Assembly (NCBI RefSeq): GCF_040115645.1
Contig: NW_027096073.1
Coordinates: 183,095 to 247,094, forward strand
Origin: Euwallacea fornicatus
Lineage: Eukaryota; Arthropoda; Insecta; Coleoptera; Curculionidae
Length of the DNA stretch: 64,000 nt
Direction of reading: 5' to 3'
The position numbers were made by a program, and so were the translations under genes. The notes below the pieces were generated by a model. The model was not told the DNA's origin, did not search any database, and saw nothing but the letters and a program-made list of their open reading frames with translations. Of this stretch, positions 34,841 to 43,142 are shown one piece after another. Position 1 is the stretch's first letter; each line of letters opens with the position of its first letter.

Positions 34841-37816
34841 ATGTTTGGGATCATGGCGTCTAACGGGGAACTGCGGTGCCTGCAGATCAACCTGGACAGG
34901 GGCCGTCTCGCGACGGACCTCATGTACCAGGTGGTTAGGGAGCAGGGCATCCATGTGGTGCTCGGTCAAGAGCCGTGCGTCGCTGGGACGGATCTCGTCC
35001 GGGACAGGGTCGATGACGCCTTCATCTGGCTTGCGCCGGGTGTGAGGGTGAAGTCGATCCACCGGGACCGGGGGTTCGTTGTTGCGGAGCTGGACGGCAT
35101 CACTCTCGTCTCCGCGTACTTCTCCCCGAACAAGAGCACCGCCGATTTCTCGGCGTGGCTCGATCGGTTGGGGGGGTGCGTCAGGGGGCGTGACAGCAGG
35201 AGGGTCCTCATTGCCGGGGACCTGAACGCTAAGAGTGGGCGGTTCGGCTCTGGGGTGACGAATGCCTACGGACGGGTTCTGGAGGAGTTTCTGGACGCAG
35301 CAGAGCTCGTCCCCAACAACATCGGGGATGAGTGGACGTTCGGCAACCGAAACGGCAGGTCACTGATTGACGTGACCATGACGGGAGCGTCGGTGAGTGG
35401 CTGGGTGAGAGATTGGAGGGTTGAAGTGGGAATGGAGAGTGGTAGTGGCCACAGATACATCTCCTATCGCATAGTGCGGGGAGGGATAGTGTCTGGTGGT
35501 GGGAGAGAAAAGGTGGAAAAAGGGGGATGGATGATGAGTACGAAAGGTCTAGAAAAAGTGGACCGGTACGTGAACGAAAGAGTCGATCTGGGTGTCGTGG
35601 AAACTCCCGAAGGAATAGTTCGGGAGATAAGCGATGCCTGCGACGAGTGTATGAGGAAGCGGGATAGTGGCAATGGGAAAACGAAGCGTGCGATGTACTG
35701 GTGGTGTGATGAAGTTGCCGAAAGGAGAAAAGCGTGCATAAGGGCGAGAAGGAGATGGACGAGGGTGAGAGGAAGAGGTGGTGTGATAGACACAGGTGCA
35801 GCGGAAGAATGCAAGAGAGAGCGTAAGGCCCTCAAGGAGTCCATAAGGAATGCCAAGAGGGAGGCGTGGAAGAAAGTTTGTGCGGAGCTGGAGACGGACG
35901 TCTGGGGGCTCGGTTACAAAATTGTGACCGGGAAACTTGGCCGTCTGAGTAATGGTCCCTTGCCCGAAGCAGAAATGCGCAGGCAGGTGGACACGCTATT
36001 TCCGGTGAAGCCGCGGGTAGTATGGGAAAAGGTGCAAGTGGGGCCGAATGACGTACCTCGAGTCACCGTGGAGGAGATCCGTCAGGCCGTCGGGAGTCTC
36101 AAGAGCCGCAAGGCTCCGGGACTGGACGGGTTACCGAACGAGGTCTTGAAGCTGTATCTTGGGGCAGTGCCCCAGGGTATGGTGGGTTGCGTAAATCGCA
36201 TCTTGACCTCGGGCGAATACCCTAAAGTCTGGAAGAGGACTCGACTGGTGCTGGTAGAGAAACCGAAACGTGATCCAGGTGCAGAGGCCTCGTACCGGCC
36301 CATATGTCTCGTGGACGGACTCGGAAAAGTGACCGAAAAGGTGGTCAAGACCAGATTGCTGGAAGAAGCGAGGGTACGTGGAATGGTGAGCGAGAGTCAG
36401 CATGGGTTCGTCAAGGGCAGGAGTACCTTGGACGCCATGCGGGCGGTCATGCGGATAGTTGAGGGGATCAGGGGGAAGAGCTACACGCACGCGGGCTTCT
36501 GCGTCATGGTGACAATTGATGTTAAGAACGCTTTTAATACGGCGCCTTGGGACCTAATCATCGACGTGATGAGGAGGGCCCAGGTGAGCGGGTACCTCTT
36601 GAACGTAGTTCAGTCGTACCTGCAAGATCGGGTTTTGGTGTTGCCTGACGGGGGAGTCCGAGAGCTGTCGTGTGGAGTTCCTCAGGGGTCCGTCCTGGGC
36701 CCCGTCTTGTGGAACCTCTACTACGACGGGATACTGACCGTCGAGTATCCGCGAGGGGTCACTCCGGTGGCCTACGCGGACGACTTGGCGTTGGTGGTCT
36801 CGGCGAAAGATGGGGTAACCCTAGAGGCGAGGACTAGGTGGGCCATGGAACTGGTCGCCGATACGTTCCAGCGCATGGGGCTTAGCATGGCTACGGATAA
36901 AACCGAAATGGTGCTCCTGGCCGGCCGAAGGAAAATCAGAAGTATGAGTCTGAGAGTGGACGACGTCTCGTACGAGACGAAGGAATGCGTGAAATACCTG
37001 GGAGTGTGGTTCGGCAGAAATGCTCGTTTCGGTGAGCACGTACGTCGGACCGCCGAAAAGGTAGCGAAAGTGATTGGGAAGCTCGAGGGCATTCTGCCCA
37101 GGGCGAGTGGATTGGCGTATGAAAGGAGGAGGATGATGGTAATGGCGGCATCGTCGGTCCTGCTGTACGCTGCTCCAGTCTGGCGGACGGAGTTAGCGTA
37201 CGGAGGGTATGAGGCCGTCCTGGAGAGGGCAAATCGCTTGCTCGCGCTCAGGGTGGCCAGTGCCTACAGAACGGCACCGACCGCTGCGGTGTTGGCATTA
37301 GCCAAGATTCCTCCAGTGAGAATACGGGTAATGGAAAGAAGCATGATGTGGGAAGGGAATAGAGAGGCGAAGGAATGGGCAATGAAGGAATGGGAGCAGG
37401 ACTGGGAGAAGTATGAGGGTTGGGCAAAGACCTTCATACCCCGGATCCGTGCGTGGTACGAATGTGAGTGGACGAAGAGCGGGTACATGTTGGCTCAGGT
37501 ATTTACCGGACACGGGGTGTTTGGGAAATACCTGAAGCGAATACGAGTGGAAAGGAGTGCGGAATGCTGGTTCTGTGACGAAAGGGAGGACACGCCGGAG
37601 CACACGCTGTGGACGTGTCCAGAATGGGAGGACTATCGTGCGGAGGCGAGGGGGAGAGGACTCGACCTGAACCGAGGCGCGATAGGGAATGAGCTAGTGG
37701 AAAGCAAGGAGAAATGGATGGCATTCGAGGGCCTGATAGAGAACATCTTGAGGGCCAAGACTGCGAGAGAGAATGAGAGAAAAAAGAGTGGAGTGCGGAG
37801 TAGAGTCCGTACCTAG
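34841..37816 (+). CDS. Tel9 ORF2 (endonuclease-reverse transcriptase)
   Basis: 991 residues from ATG 34841; ATG 34853 (MASNGELRCLQINLDRG) matches the Tel5 start and may be the real one. The APE-type endonuclease has LGQEPC and GDLNAKS, but SGSGHRYISY where SDH is expected. Reverse transcriptase: RKAPGLDGLP, RPICLVDGLGK, QHGFVKGRSTLDAM, TIDVKNAFNTAPW, GVPQGSVLGPVLW, AYADDLALVV. The C-terminal zinc finger is CWFC ... HTLWTC. The enzyme would nick the telomeric repeat and prime cDNA synthesis at the break on its own 3' UTR and poly(A). Fully open. Bases 36383-37151 match Tel5 almost exactly, suggesting gene conversion. Confidence 0.93.
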   Translation: MFGIMASNGELRCLQINLDRGRLATDLMYQVVREQGIHVVLGQEPCVAGTDLVRDRVDDAFIWLAPGVRVKSIHRDRGFVVAELDGITLVSAYFSPNKSTADFSAWLDRLGGCVRGRDSRRVLIAGDLNAKSGRFGSGVTNAYGRVLEEFLDAAELVPNNIGDEWTFGNRNGRSLIDVTMTGASVSGWVRDWRVEVGMESGSGHRYISYRIVRGGIVSGGGREKVEKGGWMMSTKGLEKVDRYVNERVDLGVVETPEGIVREISDACDECMRKRDSGNGKTKRAMYWWCDEVAERRKACIRARRRWTRVRGRGGVIDTGAAEECKRERKALKESIRNAKREAWKKVCAELETDVWGLGYKIVTGKLGRLSNGPLPEAEMRRQVDTLFPVKPRVVWEKVQVGPNDVPRVTVEEIRQAVGSLKSRKAPGLDGLPNEVLKLYLGAVPQGMVGCVNRILTSGEYPKVWKRTRLVLVEKPKRDPGAEASYRPICLVDGLGKVTEKVVKTRLLEEARVRGMVSESQHGFVKGRSTLDAMRAVMRIVEGIRGKSYTHAGFCVMVTIDVKNAFNTAPWDLIIDVMRRAQVSGYLLNVVQSYLQDRVLVLPDGGVRELSCGVPQGSVLGPVLWNLYYDGILTVEYPRGVTPVAYADDLALVVSAKDGVTLEARTRWAMELVADTFQRMGLSMATDKTEMVLLAGRRKIRSMSLRVDDVSYETKECVKYLGVWFGRNARFGEHVRRTAEKVAKVIGKLEGILPRASGLAYERRRMMVMAASSVLLYAAPVWRTELAYGGYEAVLERANRLLALRVASAYRTAPTAAVLALAKIPPVRIRVMERSMMWEGNREAKEWAMKEWEQDWEKYEGWAKTFIPRIRAWYECEWTKSGYMLAQVFTGHGVFGKYLKRIRVERSAECWFCDEREDTPEHTLWTCPEWEDYRAEARGRGLDLNRGAIGNELVESKEKWMAFEGLIENILRAKTARENERKKSGVRSRVRT

Positions 37817-37981
37817 TCTGGAGCGAGCAAGGAAGCCCTGATGTAATGCCGAGAGGCGGTTCCGGGGCAGAAGAGGGGAGGTGGGTTTAGTGGGTAGGCG
37901 GGCGACGTAATGGTCGGTCGAATCCCACACTACCCGGTCGTGGACCAGGCCGGGTGTCTTAAGAAGATTCCCCCTCCTCGG
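37817..37981 (+). promoter_or_regulatory. Tel9 3' UTR with conserved terminal fold
   Basis: Nearly identical to Tel5: GCCC/GGGC stem around GTAATGCC, a GTGGG/CCCAC stem, the ACCCGG/CCGGGT hairpin, and C-rich sequence before poly(A). Confidence 0.75.
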
Positions 37982-38015
<34 letters not shown>

Positions 38016-38017
<2 letters not shown>

Positions 38018-38049
38018 TTAGTTCAGGTTAGTTCAGGTTAGTTCAGGTT
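38016..38049 (+). repeat. Telomeric units (34 bp)
   Basis: 3.4 perfect units of TTAGTTCAGG between Tel9 and Tel10. Confidence 0.96.
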
Positions 38050-39418
38050 GGGGTACACCCTGCAAGTAGGAGAGCAGGAGGAGAGGCAGGAGAGAAGAAT
38101 CTTCTTCAGCGAACTCGAGGGGACGGGACCAAGGATGGTCCTGGAAGCCACAAGGAGCCTGCTGAGGGAGATGGTGAGACTGGGGAGGAGCAGGATCGTC
38201 GTCCCGATGGTCCACGGAGCCAACCCCTGGGAGTTTAGGAGGATAATGGAAATGGCGGCCATGGACCTTGGAGAGGAGATACGGATCCTCCTGTATGCGG
38301 CGGCTAAAAATGTGGGAGAGAGGATACTGCCTGCGCAGGGGACGAAGGTCCAGGCGAGTGGACGCGAGGAAGAGGTGGTGTTCGTCTCCCGAGAGGCGGG
38401 GGCCACCTATGGGGACACCCTCAAGAGGGTGAAGGAGTTGGTGTCGCGTAGCGGTACAGATCTCAGGATTGGGTCCGTGCGGGAGACCAGGAAGGGGGAG
38501 GTCCTCCTCACTCTCCCCAAGGGGGGGGCGAAGGAGAGCGAGGAGCTCAAGGCCATCCTGGGCAAGGGTCTGGGGGCTGAGAGGGTACGCACGGGGCAAG
38601 GGTCGAGATCTGTGACGTTCCGGGTCACCGGCTTGGACGCCCTGGCGAGGGACGTGGACGTGGTGGGGGCGGTTGCCGTTGCGGCCGCTCTGAGGACGGA
38701 CCAGGTAAAACTGGTGGGCCTCAGGGAGAGCTTCGGCAGTTGCCAAACTGCCACGATCCGCGTGGTGGGGGAGTTGGAGGCGGCGAGGGTGCGGGGGATC
38801 GCCGACCTCAGGGTGGGCATCGGGAGGTGCCGCCTGCGGGAGTTGAAAGACTCCGGCAGGTGCTTCCGATGTTGGGAGATAGGCCACAGGGCGGGGGGAT
38901 GTACGGGGGTGGACAGGGCCAAACTGTGCGCTCGATGTGCCAGGGAGGGGCACAGGGCCGCGGATTGCAAGTATCCCCGGTTTTGTCCCCTCTGTGGCGC
39001 GGAGGGCCACAGTGCGGGGAGTCCAGAATGCGGGGGGCGGGAAAAGAGGGTGGAGGGTGCTGCCAAGCCGACACCCACCACGACACTCGAACAGGGGGAT
39101 GTCACCGAGGGGAAACCAAAACCCTCCAAAAAGAGGGGCAAGAGACCACGGAAGGAACGCTCTCCCTCCCCCCCTAAAGAGGGGGAGAGAGAGAAGGACC
39201 TAGGGGATGGGGGCGGGATGACCCGAGAATCCCCTCCGAACTCGGGGGAGAAGGATGCTCGGGAGGTCCCGCAACAGGGCGGAGTAGCAGCGCGCGGAGT
39301 GCCGAGGGTGAGTGATTTGCGCGGAGAAGTGGTGGGGGTGGTGTCCGATACCATCGACAGGAGGCAGGAGGGGACGCAGCCCCCTCCTGCTGGAGGAGGA
39401 GAGGAGGAAACGGGGTAA
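38050..39418 (+). pseudogene. Tel10 ORF1, 5'-truncated (Gag-like)
   Basis: About 455 codons are open from the junction (GYTLQVGEQEERQERR) to TAA 39416-39418. The Gag core resembles Tel9 (EAGATYGDTLKRVKELV; GSVRETRKGEVLLTLPKGG), with knuckles CFRCWEIGHRAGGC, CARCAREGHRAADC and CPLCGAEGHSAG. The C-terminus is charged and proline-rich (KKRGKRPRKERSPSPP) without the PKAGG repeats of Tel9. The N-terminal coiled coil and the structured start region are missing through 5' truncation, so no start codon remains. The rest of the frame is undamaged. Confidence 0.88.
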
Positions 39419-39433
39419 GTGATCCTCAAGTAG

Positions 39434-42400
39434 CGTGAGCGAGGGAGAGTGAATGTGGTCAAAGAATTGGCAATCGGGGACCTCAGGTGCCTCCAGATCA
39501 ACCTGGACAGGAAGCGGTTGGCAACCGATCTACTGACCCAGGTGGTCAAGGAACGAGGCATCGACGTTGTTCTGGGTCAAGAGCCGAACCAAACGAAAGG
39601 GAATGAGATCCGAGACAGGTGCGACGACGCCTTCGTGTGGTTAGCCGACCACGTGAAGGTCAAGTCCATCCACAGGGATCGGGGATTCGTGGCGGTAGGG
39701 TTGGAGCGTATCACGCTGATCTCAGCGTACTTCTCTCCGAACAAGAGGACGGCCGAATTCGAGGCGTTCCTCGCTCGGTTAGAGGGGTACGTGAGGGGAT
39801 TGAACGGCAGGAGGGTCCTCATCGCTGGGGACCTAAATGCAAAGTGTGGGCGTTTTGGCTCTGTCGCGCGAAACGCCTACGGTCTTGCCTTGGAGGATTT
39901 CCTGGACGCGGGAGAGTTCACTCCTCTCAATCAAGGGGGGGAGTGGACGTTCGGAAACAGAAACGGAAGGTCGCTGATCGACATTACTATGGCGGGAGCG
40001 ATTGCGTTTAGAATGGTGAGAGACTGGAAAGTTGAATGCGAGACGGAGAGCGGAAGCGGGCACCGGTACGTGTCTTTCTCCATCGGCGGGGAGGGACACG
40101 CACAAGGGGCAAAGTCGGAGAGGGTGACGAGTGGATGGGTAGTGGATAGCCGCGGATTGGAGAAACTGAGGCAGTTCGTGGCCCAAGACCAGAATGTGGG
40201 GGTGGCGGATGATCCCGAACTAATAGTGAGGGACATCACTCACGCCTGCAACCAGTGCCTCCGCAAGAAGGGGACTGGTAGAGGTCGGAAGGCCGTGTAC
40301 TGGTGGAATGAAGAGATCGCGGAGAAAAGGAGAGAATGCGTCAGGGCCCGGAGACGGGTGATGAGAGAGAGAGTCCGGCGGGAACCGCGAGGACTGGACG
40401 ACCTTCAGTCGTCCCTGCGCGAGGCAAGAAAGGTCTTGAAGGCATCCATTAGGAAGGCCAAGGGAGAGTCGTGGAAGGGGCTCTGTGACGAGCTAGAAAG
40501 GGACATCTGGGGACTCGGTTACAAGATCGTAGCCGGGAAACTTGGTCACTTGAAAAGAAGCCACCTCCCAGAAGCAGAAATGCTTCGGAAGGTGGACGAA
40601 CTGTTTCCGACGAAGGAGAGGGTCATTTGGGATACCGGGGAAACGGGGGAAACTCATGTGGTACGGGTCTCAACTGAGGAGATTCGCCGGGCGGTCGGTA
40701 CTCTCAGGAGCCGTAAGGCCCCGGGGATGGACGGGATTCCGAACGAGGTCTTGAAGCTGTATCTTGGGGCATCGCCCCAGGGTATGGCCGATTGCGCATC
40801 GCGCATCTTGACCTCGGGAAGTTTCCCGGAAATCTGGAAGAGAGCCCGATTAGCCTTGGTGGAGAAACCGAAGGGAAATCCGAACGCCGAGACCTCCTAC
40901 CGGCCCATCTGTCTCATCGACGGACTCGGGAAAGTGGTAGAGAAAGTGATCAAGACCAGACTACTGGACGAAGCAAACGAACTGAGTATGATAAGTGAGC
41001 GGCAGTTTGGGTTCATGAAGGGCAGGTGTACCATGGACGCCATGGGCGCCGTCATGCGGATCGTTGAGGGGATCAGGGGGAAGAGCTACGCTCACGCGGG
41101 CTTTTCCGTTATGGTGACAATTGATGTTCGTAACGCTTTTAACGCGGCCCCGTGGGATCTCATCGTCGAAACGATGAGGAGGTCCCGGGTGAGCAGGTAT
41201 CTGATTGGAGTGATCCAATCATACCTGCAAAATCGTTTTTTGACGTTGCCAAACGGGGAAGTTCGAGAGTTGACGTGTGGGGTTCCTCAGGGGTCCGTTC
41301 TGGGTCCCGTCTTGTGGAACCTGTTCTACGACGAGCTGCTGACGATGGGTTATCCAAAGGGCGTCACTCCGGTGGCGTACGCGGATGACCTCGCGTTGGT
41401 GGTGGAGGCAAAGAACGGGGAAATCCTGGAGACGAGAGTCAGGCGGGCCATGCAACTGGTCGCCGAAACTTTCAGCAGGAAGGGGCTCAGCATGGCCGTC
41501 GAAAAGACGGAAATGGTGATCCTGGCCGGAAGGCGCAAGCTGACGAGTCTGTCAATAGCGATGGATGGAAGAAGTTACGAGACGGTCGAGCATTTGAAGT
41601 ATCTCGGGGTGTGGTTCGGCAGGAATGCCCGCTTCGGCGAACACGCCCGGCGAACAGCCGAAAAGGTAGGAAGGATCGTCCAGAAATTGGAAGGGATCCT
41701 CCCGAGAGCAAACGGCCTGAGTTACGAACGGAGGAGGGTGATGGTCATGGCGGCGTCGTCAGCCCTGCTCTACGCGGCTCCGATTTGGCAATCGGAGTTG
41801 GCGTACCGGAGGTACCACGGCATACTGGAGCGAGCCAATCGTCGACTCGCGCTCAGGGTGGCGTGCGCCTACCGGACGGCTCCGGGCGAAGCGGTGCTGG
41901 CACTGGCCAAGATCCCTCCTGTAAGAATAAGAGTGCAGGAGAGACGAATGCTGTGGGAACGTGGGAGAGAGCACAAAAATGAGGTGTCGGAATGGGTAAT
42001 TCAGGAATGGGAAAGGGAATGGAACGAGTACGGAGGATGGATGAAGGTGTTCGTGCCTAGCATAAGGCAGTGGAACGAGTGCGCATGGGCGAAGCCCAGT
42101 TTTTCCCTGTCGCAGATGTTCACCGGGCACGGCGTGTTCGGGAAGTATCTGCGACGCATAGGGGCGGAGCGCAGCGACCACTGCTGGTTCTGCGGGAACG
42201 AAACAACCGGTGTGGCCGACACGCCGGAGCACACGCTCTGGGAGTGTCAGCATTGGGAAGCCGATAGAGCGGAAGCCAGGGCGGGCGGACTCACCCTGGA
42301 TCGAAACTCTATCGGTAGAGAGATTGTCGAGAGCGAGAGAAAGTGGGACGCCTTTGCTTTCATGATAGGTAAGATCATGGAAGCGAAGAGAGTAAGTGAA

Positions 42401-42457
42401 AACTTGAGGAGAGCTGGTAGGACTGTACGTGGACTTGCGGAGGAGGACAGCGATTAG
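39434..42457 (+). CDS. Tel10 ORF2 (endonuclease-reverse transcriptase), no AUG at start
   Basis: The frame opens at 39434 after a stop codon. The endonuclease begins DLRCLQINLDRKRLATDLL near 39480. No in-frame ATG lies between 39434 and the endonuclease; the nearby ATG at 39453 is in another frame, and GTG 39449 is the closest near-cognate codon. The expected start may have been lost by an indel. Motifs: LGQEPN, GDLNAK, SGSGHRYVSF (Asp of SDH replaced by Gly), RKAPGMDGIP, RPICLIDGLGK, QFGFMKGRCTMDAM, TIDVRNAFNAAPW, GVPQGSVLGPVLW, AYADDLALVV, and CWFC ... HTLWEC at the C-terminus. About 1000 residues. Related to Tel5 and Tel9 but clearly distinct. Confidence 0.88.
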   Translation, partial: RERGRVNVVKELAIGDLRCLQINLDRKRLATDLLTQVVKERGIDVVLGQEPNQTKGNEIRDRCDDAFVWLADHVKVKSIHRDRGFVAVGLERITLISAYFSPNKRTAEFEAFLARLEGYVRGLNGRRVLIAGDLNAKCGRFGSVARNAYGLALEDFLDAGEFTPLNQGGEWTFGNRNGRSLIDITMAGAIAFRMVRDWKVECETESGSGHRYVSFSIGGEGHAQGAKSERVTSGWVVDSRGLEKLRQFVAQDQNVGVADDPELIVRDITHACNQCLRKKGTGRGRKAVYWWNEEIAEKRRECVRARRRVMRERVRREPRGLDDLQSSLREARKVLKASIRKAKGESWKGLCDELERDIWGLGYKIVAGKLGHLKRSHLPEAEMLRKVDELFPTKERVIWDTGETGETHVVRVSTEEIRRAVGTLRSRKAPGMDGIPNEVLKLYLGASPQGMADCASRILTSGSFPEIWKRARLALVEKPKGNPNAETSYRPICLIDGLGKVVEKVIKTRLLDEANELSMISERQFGFMKGRCTMDAMGAVMRIVEGIRGKSYAHAGFSVMVTIDVRNAFNAAPWDLIVETMRRSRVSRYLIGVIQSYLQNRFLTLPNGEVRELTCGVPQGSVLGPVLWNLFYDELLTMGYPKGVTPVAYADDLALVVEAKNGEILETRVRRAMQLVAETFSRKGLSMAVEKTEMVILAGRRKLTSLSIAMDGRSYETVEHLKYLGVWFGRNARFGEHARRTAEKVGRIVQKLEGILPRANGLSYERRRVMVMAASSALLYAAPIWQSELAYRRYHGILERANRRLALRVACAYRTAPGEAVLALAKIPPVRIRVQERRMLWERGREHKNEVSEWVIQEWEREWNEYGGWMKVFVPSIRQWNECAWAKPSFSLSQMFTGHGVFGKYLRRIGAERSDHCWFCGNETTGVADTPEHTLWECQHWEADRAEARAGGLTLDRNSIGREIVESERKWDAFAFMIGKIMEAKRVSENLRRAGRTVRGLAEEDSD

Positions 42458-42699
42458 GATTGAGGGAACCCTACCTCCACGAGGATGGCGGAGGTAGTCG
42501 TCGAGAATGCCACCTCCCCCCCCGTAGGAATGGTGATGAACCGAGCCGGGGGGGAACACACACTCAGGGGTGAAGAGAGGACAGGGGGTTTAGTCGGTAG
42601 GTGCTCTCCCGATCGGAGACACTAACCCGACACAAAGGGGGCGAATAAGATCGCTATGAGCCAGGCCCCCGATGTCTGTTGGCAGATTCCCCTAACCTC

Positions 42700-42702
<3 letters not shown>
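42458..42702 (+). promoter_or_regulatory. Tel10 3' UTR, divergent version of the terminal fold
   Basis: 245 bp. The second stem is GTCGG/CCGAC in place of GTGGG/CCCAC. The distal hairpin is GGGGGC/GCCCCC. The closing helix is AGAGG-GGGG/CCCC-CCTCT around a small internal loop. The sequence is different but the layout is the same as in the other elements. Confidence 0.7.
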
Positions 42703-42732
<30 letters not shown>

Positions 42733-42734
<2 letters not shown>

Positions 42735-43006
42735 TTAGTTCAGGTTAGTTCAGGTTAGTTCAGGTTAGTTCAGGTTAGTTCAGGTTAGTTCAGGTTAGTT
42801 CAGGTTAGTTCAGGTTAGTTCAGGTTAGTTCAGGTTAGTTCAGGTTAGTTCAGGTTAGTTCAGGTTAGTTCAGGTTAGTTCAGGTTAGTTCAGGTTAGTT
42901 CAGGTTAGTTCAGGTTAGTTCAGGTTAGTTCAGGTTAGTTCAGGTTAGTTCAGGTTAGTTCAGGTTAGTTCAGGTTAGTTCAGGTTAGTTCAGGTTAGTT
43001 CAGGTT
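42733..43006 (+). repeat. Telomeric units (274 bp)
   Basis: 27.4 perfect units of TTAGTTCAGG between Tel10 and Tel11. Confidence 0.97.
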
Positions 43007-43142
43007 CCCCCCTGCGGTGTCTCCACCTTGTCGTGGTGGGGGGGCTTCACGTTTCCGACTCTTCTGTCTTCTCCAGTAGGATTCCTGCTGGAGAGGTCAG
43101 AGGAGGGGGAGACCGACTAAGAGAGACACAAAAAAGGGCGAA
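43007..43142 (+). promoter_or_regulatory. Tel11 5' UTR with terminal hairpin
   Basis: CCCCC (43007-43011)/GGGGG (43040-43044) around CCACC (43023-43027)/GGTGG (43035-43039) with loop TTGTCGT. This is the same layout as Tel6 and Tel12, with paired changes. A second hairpin CTCCAG/CTGGAG lies at about 43072-43094. Confidence 0.6.

Larger units (their letters stand above)
31463..38015 (+). mobile_element. Tel9: full-length, open telomeric element
   Basis: 6.55 kb: 5' UTR with two monomers, ORF1 (32350-34785), ORF2 (34841-37816), 3' UTR, poly(A) 37982-38015. Both frames are uninterrupted, so it is a candidate for an active copy. Tel2 plus Tel5 form a second, inverted-and-split member of the family. 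Confidence 0.94.
38050..42732 (+). mobile_element. Tel10: 5'-truncated element with intact ORF2
   Basis: Begins inside ORF1 directly after GGTT of the telomeric repeat. ORF2, 3' UTR and poly(A) (42703-42732) are complete. Tel14 is a short, nearly identical copy of its last 0.95 kb. Confidence 0.92.

Noticed and set aside
42733..43006. CRISPR-like regular repeats
   Set aside because: Contiguous 10-bp tandem units without unique spacers, identical to the terminal telomeric array, in a eukaryotic retrotransposon context.
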